NCBI RefSeq assembly: GCF_009911265.1 | Contig: NZ_QXXA01000013.1 | Coordinates: forward strand, 1 to 64,000 | DNA length: 64,000 nt | Source: Senegalia massiliensis | GTDB lineage: Bacteria > Bacillota > Clostridia > Tissierellales > SIT17 | Direction: 5' to 3' | Shown here: positions 41,811 to 50,624 of the stretch, piece after piece | Layout of the letters: every line of letters starts with the position of its first letter | Position numbering within the stretch: the first letter of the stretch is position 1 | Notes under the pieces: generated by a model | Databases searched by the model: none | Told to the model about the DNA's origin: nothing | The model's input: only the letters and a program-made list of their open reading frames with translations | Made by a program: the position numbers and the translations under genes

Positions 41811-42467
41811 TTATCTTCTACTAAAATTTCCATTAAGGTAATCTGGTGATACATCAAAATATATAGCAATTTTCTTTAGTATATTATAGGTAGGTGCTTT
41901 TCTCTCATTCTCATATAGTATTAAATTTAATACTGATATATCTAATTCTGTAGACAACTCCTTATGGGTTAAACAGTTTCCCTCTCTTAATAACTTTAAT
42001 CTATTACCTATTGTTTTAACTTTTTTAGAACGAAATTTGATATTATAATATGTAACACTTATTATAGATAAAATTATAACCATAGGTGCAAAAAATGATA
42101 GTGGATTATCAAAGTTACCTACCTTAGTTTGTTTCAAATAAGCTATTTTCAAATAGGTAAAACCTATCAAATACATTAAGAATAATTTAAAACGTATGTC
42201 TTTACTTAATAGTGTAAGATCTAAAGATAAAAATGTTAATCCTAACAAAGTTATTCCATAGATAAGTTCTTTTTCAATAGTGTTAAACATTGGTAGTAGA
42301 ATATATACAATAGATAGTAAAGATATTAATATAAATGGAACTAACTTAATTTCATAACCATATATTACTGTAGTCAGATTAAATTGTTTATATAGTATTT
42401 TGATTATTACCAATGGTATTATTCCACTTAATATAGTTATTACTGAACTAAATATTAAATCTTCCAT
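41811..42467 (-). CDS. Membrane protein with C-terminal XRE-type HTH (copy 1)
   Basis: A 218-residue protein starting at ATG 42467 behind AAAGGGGG. Some five or six hydrophobic segments fill the first 140 residues. A basic linker (RSKKVKTIGNRLK) leads to a complete XRE/Cro helix-turn-helix (LREGNCLTHKELSTELDISV...LYENERKAPTYNILKKIA), ending VSPDYLNGNFSRR. The DNA-binding domain is thus tethered to the membrane. The 42610 gene encodes a relative with the same layout. Likely a membrane-bound transcription regulator. Confidence 0.7.
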   Translation of the reverse strand: MEDLIFSSVITILSGIIPLVIIKILYKQFNLTTVIYGYEIKLVPFILISLLSIVYILLPMFNTIEKELIYGITLLGLTFLSLDLTLLSKDIRFKLFLMYLIGFTYLKIAYLKQTKVGNFDNPLSFFAPMVIILSIISVTYYNIKFRSKKVKTIGNRLKLLREGNCLTHKELSTELDISVLNLILYENERKAPTYNILKKIAIYFDVSPDYLNGNFSRR

Positions 42468-42609
42468 TTTATTTCCCCCTTTATTCTTTCTATCTCTAAG
42501 CATCTTTATTTCTAATCTATAATTTCACATCTAAAGCATAAATTTCATAATAAAAGTCTAATCATTCCTTTTAGTGGTAAATTTAATAGCACTCCTTTAT
42601 GCATATTTA

Positions 42610-43200
42610 TTATCTTCTATCAAAATTACCTACTAAATAATCTGGAGTAACTTGAAAATATTTTGAAATAGAAACTAAAGTTTTATAATCTGCTTTTTTA
42701 CAGTTCTTTTCATATAACCTTAATTCTGAACAAGCAATTTTTAACTCTTTAGCCAACTCATCTAATGTCATTTGTTTTTCTAACCTTAACTCTCTTAATC
42801 TACCTATAATCTCAGGATTATTTTCTCTAGTTTGTTCCTCAATTCTATACGCTAGATTAGAAATTACATTTATTACTATTACAATATAACTTAAAATATC
42901 AAGTATAGAATATATAAAATTAGGATGTATTTCCCAACTTAAAAATATAGTATCTATAGTAAAAAAGAACATAAATATTAAGATATTAAAAAGATGTGTG
43001 AACTCAAATAAATCATAAAAACTTAAACTTTTAATATCTTTATATAAATATAATATTGCAAACATAAACAATGGATATTTAAAACCTTCATACTTAATCG
43101 TAAAACTAGGTATAGTAATAAATCCAAGTATCATAACTAATGTTAATATCATAAATGGTGTTTTATTAATTTTATCGATTTCATTTTCTTTAATGTTCAT
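42610..43200 (-). CDS. Membrane protein with C-terminal XRE-type HTH (copy 2)
   Basis: A 196-residue relative of the 41811 protein: four to five hydrophobic segments in the first 120 residues, then an XRE domain (LRLEKQMTLDELAKELKI...LRLYEKNCKKADYKTLVSI) ending VTPDYLVGNFDRR. The C-terminal sevenfold match with copy 1 (PDYL-GNF-RR) suggests duplication with divergence of the membrane part, so the two may sense different signals. The ribosome binding site is GAGGAGA. Confidence 0.7.
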   Translation of the reverse strand: MNIKENEIDKINKTPFMILTLVMILGFITIPSFTIKYEGFKYPLFMFAILYLYKDIKSLSFYDLFEFTHLFNILIFMFFFTIDTIFLSWEIHPNFIYSILDILSYIVIVINVISNLAYRIEEQTRENNPEIIGRLRELRLEKQMTLDELAKELKIACSELRLYEKNCKKADYKTLVSISKYFQVTPDYLVGNFDRR

Positions 43201-43266
43201 AATATATTCTCCTCACTATTAGGCTATTGTTTATCATTTATCCTTTCAGTTTAATAAGTAATGTTA

Positions 43267-43662
43267 TTATTTATTTTTTTCAAATAACCTTCCTATATGA
43301 ATATTTTTAACGCCCATATAAGTACTTAACAATAGTATTGCTATAGTAATTATTGGCGAAATATTAAAGAAAAACATATCTGCTCTTTTAAATCTAATTA
43401 TACTCTCTACTATTAAATTAGAAAAAGGTACTCCCATAGTAAATATACAAGCTATAATTAAATATTTTTTATTACAGCTATGTCTAACTAGTATATAGCT
43501 ACTAATTATCAAACTTACTACATACAATACTATAAATAAAATACTTAATTCCCTATTTTGATTATATTTTGTTACATATATACCGATTAAATTTATTATC
43601 GAATGTAAAAATCCTATAAAAATGTATATAATTATTATTGCCTTTAATTTATTGTTTTTCAT
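43267..43662 (-). CDS. Four-helix membrane protein
   Basis: A 131-residue protein with four hydrophobic segments. Its start overlaps the end of the AbrB-like gene by 14 bp, so the two are coupled, and AAAAAGGAG precedes the ATG. Being next to the two membrane-HTH genes, it may be part of the same signalling unit. Function unknown. Confidence 0.5.
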   Translation of the reverse strand: MKNNKLKAIIIIYIFIGFLHSIINLIGIYVTKYNQNRELSILFIVLYVVSLIISSYILVRHSCNKKYLIIACIFTMGVPFSNLIVESIIRFKRADMFFFNISPIITIAILLLSTYMGVKNIHIGRLFEKNK

Positions 43663-44251
43663 AATATTGAACTCCTTTTCTATTTTTTTTAGAATGTATT
43701 GAAAGAAGATAATTAATTATATAACTTCTTATTTCATTTGTCTTAAATTTTTTACTTATAATAAATATATTTTTATATGTTAAATCACCATCAAATTTGC
43801 TATTTTGCTTTATAAGTTCTTTTCTTATTTGGTCTTCAATTCTATCTAATACATTTCTATCATAAATAGTGCTATATATTTGTATATTACTAATTCGTAA
43901 ATTTTCATTGTTATGTATTTCAACTATTTCTGTACTTAAATTAATATCTAATTCATATTCCTTAGATTGAAACATTAACTTCTTAATTAGCTGATATATA
44001 TCATCAAACAAATCTTTATCAATTCTTTTATCACCATTACATACAAAGCACTCCCTGTTTTCTTTTTTAAATATACCTTCGCCTTCACAAGCAAAACATT
44101 TATATGTAGATATGTGTTTTTCTATTATCAAGATCTTTTTTTCATTATCATAATCAATTATTACATTATCGTATGGGTTTATATTTAGTCTGTTTCTTAT
44201 TAGTTTAGGTATAGTAAAACTTCTATTAGATACTTTTATTACTTTATACAT
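43649..44251 (-). CDS. AbrB/SpoVT-type regulator with zinc finger
   Basis: A 200-residue protein. The N-terminus is an AbrB-like swapped-hairpin DNA-binding domain (YKVIKVSNRSFTIPKLIRNR, then LNINPYDNVIIDYD). A DnaJ-like zinc finger follows (CFACEGEG...ECFVCNGD, about 53-76), then about 120 residues without recognised features. Such a fusion suggests a transition-state type regulator. It is transcribed from an operator-type promoter (site 5), so it is a candidate for the regulator that binds the shared palindrome. The ribosome binding site is AAGAGAG. Confidence 0.7.
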   Translation of the reverse strand: MYKVIKVSNRSFTIPKLIRNRLNINPYDNVIIDYDNEKKILIIEKHISTYKCFACEGEGIFKKENRECFVCNGDKRIDKDLFDDIYQLIKKLMFQSKEYELDINLSTEIVEIHNNENLRISNIQIYSTIYDRNVLDRIEDQIRKELIKQNSKFDGDLTYKNIFIISKKFKTNEIRSYIINYLLSIHSKKNRKGVQYYEKQ

Positions 44252-44370
44252 TATATCACTCTCTTTTCTGCTAATATGTAATTATCGCCCCCTTTATTAT
44301 AACAGATGTTATCAGTAAAATTGTTGAATTATAAGATTTACTATGGTAAACTATAGTTAACTTTATAATT

Positions 44371-44399
44371 ATTATATCACAACGTATATATTGTGTAAA
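44371..44399 (-). promoter_or_regulatory. Promoter with palindromic operator, site 5
   Basis: On the - strand: TTTACA, 17-bp spacer, TATAAT. The palindrome on the + strand is TCACAACGTATATATTGTGT. It drives the AbrB-like regulator and perhaps the genes behind it. Confidence 0.75.
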
Positions 44400-44450
44400 T
44401 AACAATTATAAAGTTGTTTATACTTTGTAAAATAGGAGGAAGGTGATTCT

Positions 44451-44684
44451 ATCAATAGTAATTCTTCTCAAATGAATTTATTTGGTATTTCTAAAGAGAA
44501 CGCTAAAAAAGTAAAAAATAAAGTATTACCAAAAAATATAAGATTAAAAGATAAGCAACTTTGGTGTCCTTACTGTTCTTGTCCAGTAATATTTCAGAAA
44601 GATAAAAATTTAGGTACAAAAAGATGCCCCCTCTGTTCTATATCTATTAGGGATTATTGGGTAAAAAAAGTTAATAAACTATAA
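44451..44684 (+). CDS. Zinc-ribbon protein with clamp-like motif; possible AUC start
   Basis: From ATG 44472 the frame gives 70 residues, but no ribosome binding site fits that codon. A near-perfect AGGAGGAAGGTGATT (44434-44448) ends just before an in-frame ATC at 44451, which would add NSNSSQ before the Met. The longer product has QMNLF (residues 7-11), a weak clamp-binding look, and a zinc ribbon CPYC...CPLC at the end. Role unknown, perhaps linked to DNA metabolism. Confidence 0.5.
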   Translation: MNSNSSQMNLFGISKENAKKVKNKVLPKNIRLKDKQLWCPYCSCPVIFQKDKNLGTKRCPLCSISIRDYWVKKVNKL

Positions 44685-44702
44685 TGAAAGGAAGTAATAT
44701 TA

Positions 44703-44876
44703 ATGCCATTAGTTAATGCTGCTTTTAAAGTAGATAGCAGAATTAAATCTAATTTAAAAGATATAGCTTATGAAAAAAAAATGAGTTATGCTGAGTTATG
44801 CAGATTCATTTTAAGAGAATATGAAAATAAACATAGCTCTAAAAAAAATATTAATAGTAATTATGAAAAAGAGTAA
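44703..44876 (+). CDS. Small ribbon-helix-helix-like protein (57 aa)
   Basis: A 57-residue frame after GAAAGGAAG. VNAAFKVDSRIKSNLKDIAY, then EKKMSYAELCRFILREY has the strand-helix-helix pattern of CopG/MetJ-type repressors. A basic polar tail follows. A candidate regulator of nearby promoters or copy number. Confidence 0.55.
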   Translation: MPLVNAAFKVDSRIKSNLKDIAYEKKMSYAELCRFILREYENKHSSKKNINSNYEKE

Positions 44877-44932
44877 TTTAAATATTACTTTTTAAATTTA
44901 ATTATTCTACTTTAAAAAATGGAGGTCCTATA

Positions 44933-45313
44933 ATGAAGGAGAACGATATATTAAAAAAGGATTATTTATATGCATATCTATATAATAACGATGGACATCA
45001 CACACCGAAACTAAAGATTAAAAACGATATACCTACAATATCAAGTCTTATAGTAAAAACAAGTAACTGTCCAAAGATAGTTATTACTGATAGTAACGAT
45101 AACTTCATATTAGATACTATTAACGGATATATAGATATGTGTCCAAATATAGATTATTTAGAAAGTTATCTATTACCTACACTTATACCACTTCAATTAG
45201 GTGAAAAAGATATAGAAAATATTAATATATTAGATTGGGGTGTAGATGAGTATAGAAACATAGATTCTATTATGAAACCTTATATATATGAGAATTTTGA
45301 TGTTAGTTTTTGA
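44933..45313 (+). CDS. Hypothetical protein before the recombinase
   Basis: A 126-residue acidic soluble protein behind AATGGAGG. It lies 18 bases before the recombinase gene and is probably co-transcribed. No family recognised. Confidence 0.5.
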   Translation: MKENDILKKDYLYAYLYNNDGHHTPKLKIKNDIPTISSLIVKTSNCPKIVITDSNDNFILDTINGYIDMCPNIDYLESYLLPTLIPLQLGEKDIENINILDWGVDEYRNIDSIMKPYIYENFDVSF

Positions 45314-45331
45314 TAGTTAGGAGGTCAACAT

Positions 45332-46267
45332 ATGAGTATAATTAAATATAATAATAATAGTTCTATTCAAGAGTATCTAACAGGGGATAAATCAATTACG
45401 AATGATACTGTACTTATTAAAATGTTTCTAAGAAACCAGAGGTCTAAGAATACAGTTAGATCATATGCTAAATCTATTAAACTATTTATAGATTATATTA
45501 ATAAACCACTTTCTAATGTTACAGTAAAAGATATAATGGACTTTATGGATAAACTTGAAAAGAAAGAAAAATCTACTCAGAATAATCGAATAAGTGGATT
45601 AAGTTCCTTATATAACTTTGGTTGTAAATTAGGTTACTTAAAGTATAATCCCTTTACTGTTATTAATAAGCCTACTGTAAATAAGAATAAGTCTACTAAT
45701 AAATTCCTTGCTAAAGAGGAACTAAATAGACTTTGGGAAGTATTAAGGGAAAAGAAAAGAAATGCAGTTATAGGTAGTATTTTTATTACTACTGGAGTAA
45801 GAGTAAGTGAATTATGTAATATTAAATGTAAACACTTTTATAAAGATATGGATAGTAATGTTGGTATTCATATTATAGATGGCAAAGGTAACAAAGACAG
45901 GGATATTAAAGTTAGACAAGATGTATTAGCATACATTAAGGATTATAGAGATAGTATTAATAAGGATTTTAACATACCAAATGATGATGAAAGTTATTTA
46001 ATTACTACTAGAAATGGAAATAGAGTAAATGAAAACTACATCAGATGGATAATAGATAATGCAAGTAAAAAAGCAGGAATTGAGAAGAAAATCAGTCCTC
46101 ATTGGTTAAGACATACTTCTGCATCAATGAGTTTGAATAATAACTGTGATATTGTTAAGGTTACAGAAAATTTTGGGTGGAGTTCCCTAAAAGTAGCTAA
46201 AGGCTATTTGCATAACTTAGATAAATTAAAAGATTCTTCAGTAGATTATGTTGATATAGATTTATAA
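45332..46267 (+). CDS. XerC/D-like tyrosine recombinase
   Basis: A 311-residue recombinase with an N-terminal core-binding domain and the catalytic residues Arg (TTGVRVSEL), Lys region (IDGKGNKDR), HxxR (SPHWLRHT), Trp in place of His (NFGWSS) and Tyr (AKGYLHNL). Size and motifs fit a Xer-type enzyme, so dimer resolution is likely. It is distinct from the 33383 recombinase. The ribosome binding site is AGGAGG. A strong bidirectional terminator follows. Confidence 0.9.
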   Translation: MSIIKYNNNSSIQEYLTGDKSITNDTVLIKMFLRNQRSKNTVRSYAKSIKLFIDYINKPLSNVTVKDIMDFMDKLEKKEKSTQNNRISGLSSLYNFGCKLGYLKYNPFTVINKPTVNKNKSTNKFLAKEELNRLWEVLREKKRNAVIGSIFITTGVRVSELCNIKCKHFYKDMDSNVGIHIIDGKGNKDRDIKVRQDVLAYIKDYRDSINKDFNIPNDDESYLITTRNGNRVNENYIRWIIDNASKKAGIEKKISPHWLRHTSASMSLNNNCDIVKVTENFGWSSLKVAKGYLHNLDKLKDSSVDYVDIDL

Positions 46268-46318
46268 TAATAAGATACCTACATTAAAAATATATTTTTA
46301 ATGTAGGTATCTTATTAT
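46267..46318. terminator. Bidirectional terminator
   Basis: Near-perfect palindrome with arms of about 25 bp (AATAAGATACCTACATTAAAA), between convergent genes. Confidence 0.9.
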
Positions 46319-46319
46319 A

Positions 46320-46583
46320 TCACTTCTTAAATAAAAGCCATTTACAAGTTTCAACCTCATATTTTAACTCAAATAGAGTCAGTGTATTATTAATTATAGA
46401 TTGACAAGTGAATATTATCATTTTATTTCCTGCTAATTTTTCTAGCTTTCTATTTATTATTTTATCTACCTTTATGACTATATGATTTTGTTCTTCACCT
46501 TCTATTCTAAGTCTTAAAGGTTGTGGTATGCCTTTAGAGGTAAAGTAACATATGACTTCTATATTCTTATTAATAACCTTCAT
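46320..46583 (-). CDS. Small protein paired with the Y-family polymerase
   Basis: An 87-residue beta-rich protein (CYFTSKGIPQPLRLRIEGEE). It starts right behind the polymerase gene with only a weak site, so translation is probably coupled. Position implies a role in the SOS-type operon, but the function is unknown. Confidence 0.5.
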   Translation of the reverse strand: MKVINKNIEVICYFTSKGIPQPLRLRIEGEEQNHIVIKVDKIINRKLEKLAGNKMIIFTCQSIINNTLTLFELKYEVETCKWLLFKK

Positions 46584-46592
46584 AATACTAAC

Positions 46593-47840
46593 CTACAATA
46601 TACTACTCATAACAGGATAATCCCCATCGTGAGTACCACCTGTTAGTGGTTTTATATCACTACCTATAAAACAACCTCTAACAATAGCATTACTATCATA
46701 TTTAGTACGAATACTATCTATAACTTTATCTAGTTTTTTCATTTTTTCATTGTTTCTATGTATCATATTTAATTGGATTATATCATTATCACTAAACTCT
46801 GAAACTCTTACCCCAATATGCCTTATGTTTTCGCCTTTCCACATTTCATTAAAAAGTTTCTTTGCATATTCATAGATTATATTTGTAGAATCAGTTGGAG
46901 TAAATATTTTTTGTTGATGAGAATATTTCACAAATTCACTTGTTTTTATACTAACACTTATAAGACTTGTTATGTATTTAGCATCTCTAAGTCTCATTCC
47001 TACAGTTTCACAAAGACTTAACAATACCATAAGAGCCTCATTTTTATTATCTATATCAAATGAAGTAGTAGTAGAGTTACCTATACCCTTTATATCTAAT
47101 CTATTACTTTTTCTGACTTCTGAATCTTCAATGCCATTTGCATATCTATAGATCATCTCTCCATGACTTTTAAGTTTATACCTTAATACTTCTAAATCAA
47201 AATTTGCTAAATCACCTATAGTTTCTATCCCTAGATTATGTAGTTTATTTAATGTCCTTCTTCCAACCATAAACAATTCACCTACATCTAAATGCCACAT
47301 TTTAGTTTTTATATCTTTTTTAAATATAGTAGTTACACCATCAGGTTTTTTCATGTCACTTGCCATCTTTGCTAGAAGCTTATTCTCTGATATCCCAACA
47401 CTTACAGTAAAACCTAACTCTTTCTTTATCCTTTCTTTTATAATATAAGCTAGTTTAATAGGATTACCCCAAATATTTTCTGTTCCTGTAACGTCTAAAA
47501 AGGACTCATCAACACTATATCTTTGTACTTTCGGTGTGTATTCTCTAAATATAGTATTCATAGCATCACTACACTTAACATATAAACTATAATTTGGTGG
47601 TACTACTACTAAGTCTTTACATTTTTCAAATGCAGAATAAAGAGTTTCCCCTGTTTTAACACCACGTTCTTTAGCAGGAATAGATTTTGCTAATATAATG
47701 CCACTTCTATTTTTGGGATCACCACCAACTACTGATGGAATATTTCTTAAGTCAATGGTAGCTCCATGTTGTATTCTCCATACTGATTCCCATGACAAAT
47801 ATGCAGAATTTACATCTATATGAAAAATAATTCTCTTCAT
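46593..47840 (-). CDS. Y-family (DinB/UmuC-type) DNA polymerase
   Basis: A 415-residue translesion polymerase. The first acidic motif is IIFHIDVNSAYLSWE (Asp9); the second is YSVDESFLDVTG with the catalytic Asp-Glu pair. The helix-hairpin-helix part follows (LHNLGIETIGDLANFD), then the little-finger domain. IIQLNMI near the end resembles a clamp-binding peptide. A LexA-type box lies just upstream, so induction by DNA damage is expected. The ribosome binding site is TGGAGGA. Confidence 0.92.
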   Translation of the reverse strand: MKRIIFHIDVNSAYLSWESVWRIQHGATIDLRNIPSVVGGDPKNRSGIILAKSIPAKERGVKTGETLYSAFEKCKDLVVVPPNYSLYVKCSDAMNTIFREYTPKVQRYSVDESFLDVTGTENIWGNPIKLAYIIKERIKKELGFTVSVGISENKLLAKMASDMKKPDGVTTIFKKDIKTKMWHLDVGELFMVGRRTLNKLHNLGIETIGDLANFDLEVLRYKLKSHGEMIYRYANGIEDSEVRKSNRLDIKGIGNSTTTSFDIDNKNEALMVLLSLCETVGMRLRDAKYITSLISVSIKTSEFVKYSHQQKIFTPTDSTNIIYEYAKKLFNEMWKGENIRHIGVRVSEFSDNDIIQLNMIHRNNEKMKKLDKVIDSIRTKYDSNAIVRGCFIGSDIKPLTGGTHDGDYPVMSSIL

Positions 47841-47886
47841 TACTATTCCTCCAATAAATATAATATATTATTTCAATACATTATAT

Positions 47887-47900
47887 CGAACAAACGTTCT
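47887..47900. promoter_or_regulatory. LexA (SOS) box
   Basis: CGAACAAACGTTCT fits the Gram-positive LexA consensus CGAAC-N4-GTTC. It sits about 50 bases upstream of the polymerase start. Confidence 0.85.
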
Positions 47901-47966
47901 TTTGTAAAGAGATATTTTAGTTTTATCACTTATATATACAAAAAAATAAATCTTTTAAATAAAGAT

Positions 47967-49763
47967 TTATTTTAAATAATTTATAATTTTATTTTTAAAT
48001 GTTTTTAATCTAGGATTTATAATCTTATCTATAATCCCTTTTAATTTGTATAAACTTCTATTAGACTTTGTTTTTTTATCTTTTTGTTTGTTCTTTTGAT
48101 TTATAAATATAATTACTATAATTAGAAAAGTACTTAACCAAATTAATATAGTTGTCCTTAAAGGATGTTCATTGAAATATTTAAACTTACCATTAAAGGT
48201 TACGTGCCTTAATACATTATATACTATGCTTTGTATTCCAGAAAAACTTAGTAAAACAGATAATATAGTTGAAAATAATAAAATTGTATTTTTGTAAGAA
48301 CGTTCTTTTACTTCTTCTTCATTTTTCATATCTAATGCTAAATTAGAGCTGATAACTTTACATTTATCAACTAACCTTTTAGCCCCACAAAGAGAATAAC
48401 TTCTTGTATAAAGATCTTTGGGACTCCCATCGTACCTAAATAATATTTCTTCATCAAATTGTAGAAGAATAAAATCTAATTCCTTCATAAATCTTGATAA
48501 TTTTTCATGAGATAAATCTTTCATTTTACTCATATCATTTAATAATTTTTTAGCATAAAATTTTCTGATTAAATTTATTTCATAAAATAATAATATTTCA
48601 TGATATGATTCATAAATATAGTCTTTTTTATCTGCAAAGATTTCATCTTTATCTATTTCTTTTAGTTCTTTACCTATTTCTTTATAATTATCAATTATCC
48701 TTTTATGTAAAATATAATCATTAAATAAGTGAACGGAAAGACTATTATTAACAATGAATAACTGACTTTTATTATTAAATGCTGCTTTTTCAAATAACTT
48801 ATTTTTTATTTGTTTTTTTACTTTAAAATCTAAAATATCTTTATCTGAGTTTGTAAGATACTGATAAACTTTTTCAATATTTTGTTCCAAAAATTTATCA
48901 ATACCATTGCCTTGAGTATCTCCATTTAAAATCCCTATGATATTTGATGTTTGAGTAAAATCTTCTTCATCTTGAATTTTGACTTGAGACACCTGTTCAA
49001 TTAAATCTTTATAATATTTTTTCACTTCTTTGATACCAAGGTCTTTATTCTTTGATGATTTTAAAATTTCATATTTAAAATAATCTTCGAGTTTATATTT
49101 TGAAAGCTTTTTATAGAATTTTAATTCATAAAAATCAACATGTGTATCATTATCATCTATTTTAGTTAGTTTTTTTTCATTGTGGCCTATCATTACTTCA
49201 AGTGTCAATATTCCTACGTCATATATGGTTAGTATAACTATAGGCTCAATTATTTCAGACTTTATTTTCCCTAAAAAAGGAATTAGAAAAAATCTTTGTC
49301 TCTTGCTACTTAAAAAGTTATCTCTTATTTCTCTTCTCTCTTGATTCTCTATGTATTGGCTTATATATTCTGCTCTATCAAATAACAAATTTTCTGTAAC
49401 GTAAACTTCTTTTATTATTTGTTTTATGTTAGAATCTGAAATTTGAACTTCTCTATATAAAGAATAATAGTCATCTAATTCAAAATTTTTTTCTATACTC
49501 TCAATTCTTTTTTCTTCTCTTTCACTAAAATTGCTAATAGTAAGATATAAATTCAAATCTGATTCTCTAGGAATTTTCTTTGTATATATATAATTTTTGT
49601 ATGATAAATATTTAGAATATGCATTGTTTATAGAACCTTTATCATTTTTAGTATCAATAAAATGAGTGTAGATACGAGAGTTTTTTATACTATCTTTTAA
49701 TTTATCATACTTTCTAGAATCAAAAGTAAATACAGAGTAGTATGTTGTTATTCTATGTATTAT
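47967..49763 (-). CDS. Unknown two-helix membrane protein; apparent AUA start
   Basis: From the first conventional codon (TTG 49556) the frame gives 529 residues, but there is no site there and the frame stays open 69 codons further up. That part reads as real protein (HRITTYYSVFTFDSRKYD, NSRIYTHFIDTKNDKGS). AGGAGGGG (49769-49776) lies five bases before ATA 49763, which starts a 598-residue protein. Most of the chain is charged and soluble; two membrane helices lie near the C-terminus (about 485-508 and 533-551), then a basic tail. No family recognised. It lies between the polymerase and the prepilin peptidase. Confidence 0.55.
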   Translation of the reverse strand: MIHRITTYYSVFTFDSRKYDKLKDSIKNSRIYTHFIDTKNDKGSINNAYSKYLSYKNYIYTKKIPRESDLNLYLTISNFSEREEKRIESIEKNFELDDYYSLYREVQISDSNIKQIIKEVYVTENLLFDRAEYISQYIENQERREIRDNFLSSKRQRFFLIPFLGKIKSEIIEPIVILTIYDVGILTLEVMIGHNEKKLTKIDDNDTHVDFYELKFYKKLSKYKLEDYFKYEILKSSKNKDLGIKEVKKYYKDLIEQVSQVKIQDEEDFTQTSNIIGILNGDTQGNGIDKFLEQNIEKVYQYLTNSDKDILDFKVKKQIKNKLFEKAAFNNKSQLFIVNNSLSVHLFNDYILHKRIIDNYKEIGKELKEIDKDEIFADKKDYIYESYHEILLFYEINLIRKFYAKKLLNDMSKMKDLSHEKLSRFMKELDFILLQFDEEILFRYDGSPKDLYTRSYSLCGAKRLVDKCKVISSNLALDMKNEEEVKERSYKNTILLFSTILSVLLSFSGIQSIVYNVLRHVTFNGKFKYFNEHPLRTTILIWLSTFLIIVIIFINQKNKQKDKKTKSNRSLYKLKGIIDKIINPRLKTFKNKIINYLK

Positions 49764-49803
49764 TCTAACCCCTCCTAATTAGTTAAATATATTTAGCTCT
49801 TTA

Positions 49804-50403
49804 CTACATATAATAAATGATTAATGATATTGTCGCAAGACTAATATATGGTGCTAATGCTATACTTGACTTTAATCCTTTTATTCTTAGTATAATAAGC
49901 ACTATACCAATTACAGATGCAAATATAAAGCTTAACATTATAATGTATAATATAGGATATATTCCAAATATTAAACCTAATGGTGCTATAAGTTTTATAT
50001 CGCCACCACCTATGCCCCCATTAGATATAATAGCCAAAATAAAAAATAATCCTCCTGCAGTAAAAAAAGCTAGTATTCCATTATAGAAATCTTTAGTTAT
50101 AATAATATTAAACAATCCTATTATAGCAACTGATATATTTAACCTATTTAATATAATTTCATATTGAAAATCTAATAAAGTAATTACTATCAGAACTTCT
50201 ATTAACAAACTATACAATAAAAAATTATATCCAAAGCTATACTTGTAAAATAAATAGCAGTTTATTAAACCCACTATAATAGCAAATATAATTTTTAATA
50301 CTTGATTAAATTTATAACCTATATTAGAAATATATTTTTGCATTAGTAATTGAACTATTCCACTTATCAAAAATATAATTGTGTATTCTTTTATATTATC
50401 CAT
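49804..50403 (-). CDS. Prepilin peptidase (A24 family, TadV-like)
   Basis: A 199-residue polytopic membrane protease. The two catalytic aspartates are in TLLDFQYEIILNR and GGGDIKL. It lacks the N-terminal methyltransferase part of PilD, as is usual for TadV/FlaK-like enzymes. It would cut the short leaders of the Flp-like pilins and TadE/F-like proteins encoded at 56-58 kb. The ribosome binding site is AAAGGAG. Confidence 0.88.
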   Translation of the reverse strand: MDNIKEYTIIFLISGIVQLLMQKYISNIGYKFNQVLKIIFAIIVGLINCYLFYKYSFGYNFLLYSLLIEVLIVITLLDFQYEIILNRLNISVAIIGLFNIIITKDFYNGILAFFTAGGLFFILAIISNGGIGGGDIKLIAPLGLIFGIYPILYIIMLSFIFASVIGIVLIILRIKGLKSSIALAPYISLATISLIIYYM

Positions 50404-50436
50404 AAGTTCACTCCTTTCTACTTATATCTCTTTAAC

Positions 50437-50586
50437 TTACTCAACTTCCTTTATCAAAATACTATCTTTACCATACTTTTTAACCAATTTTTCATATTCC
50501 TTCTTTGCTTTTTCTTCATCAGATTTAGGAAACCAGTTAATTTTCATTTCACCAAACATATCTTTTCTCCATATCTCATAGATCAC
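50437..50586 (-). CDS. Small soluble protein (49 aa)
   Basis: A GTG-started frame after AAGGTGAT. The product (MFGEMKINWFPKSDEEKAKK in its middle) is highly charged and helical. The ribosome binding site and codon pattern support it; function unknown. Confidence 0.5.
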   Translation of the reverse strand: MIYEIWRKDMFGEMKINWFPKSDEEKAKKEYEKLVKKYGKDSILIKEVE

Positions 50587-50624
50587 TATATATCACCTTC
50601 TTTTTTTATTTTTATTTGTGACAA

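Noticed and set aside
48306-48317. LexA-like AAGAACGTTCTT inside the 47967 gene
   Set aside because: It lacks the four-base spacer between GAAC and GTTC and lies within coding sequence.
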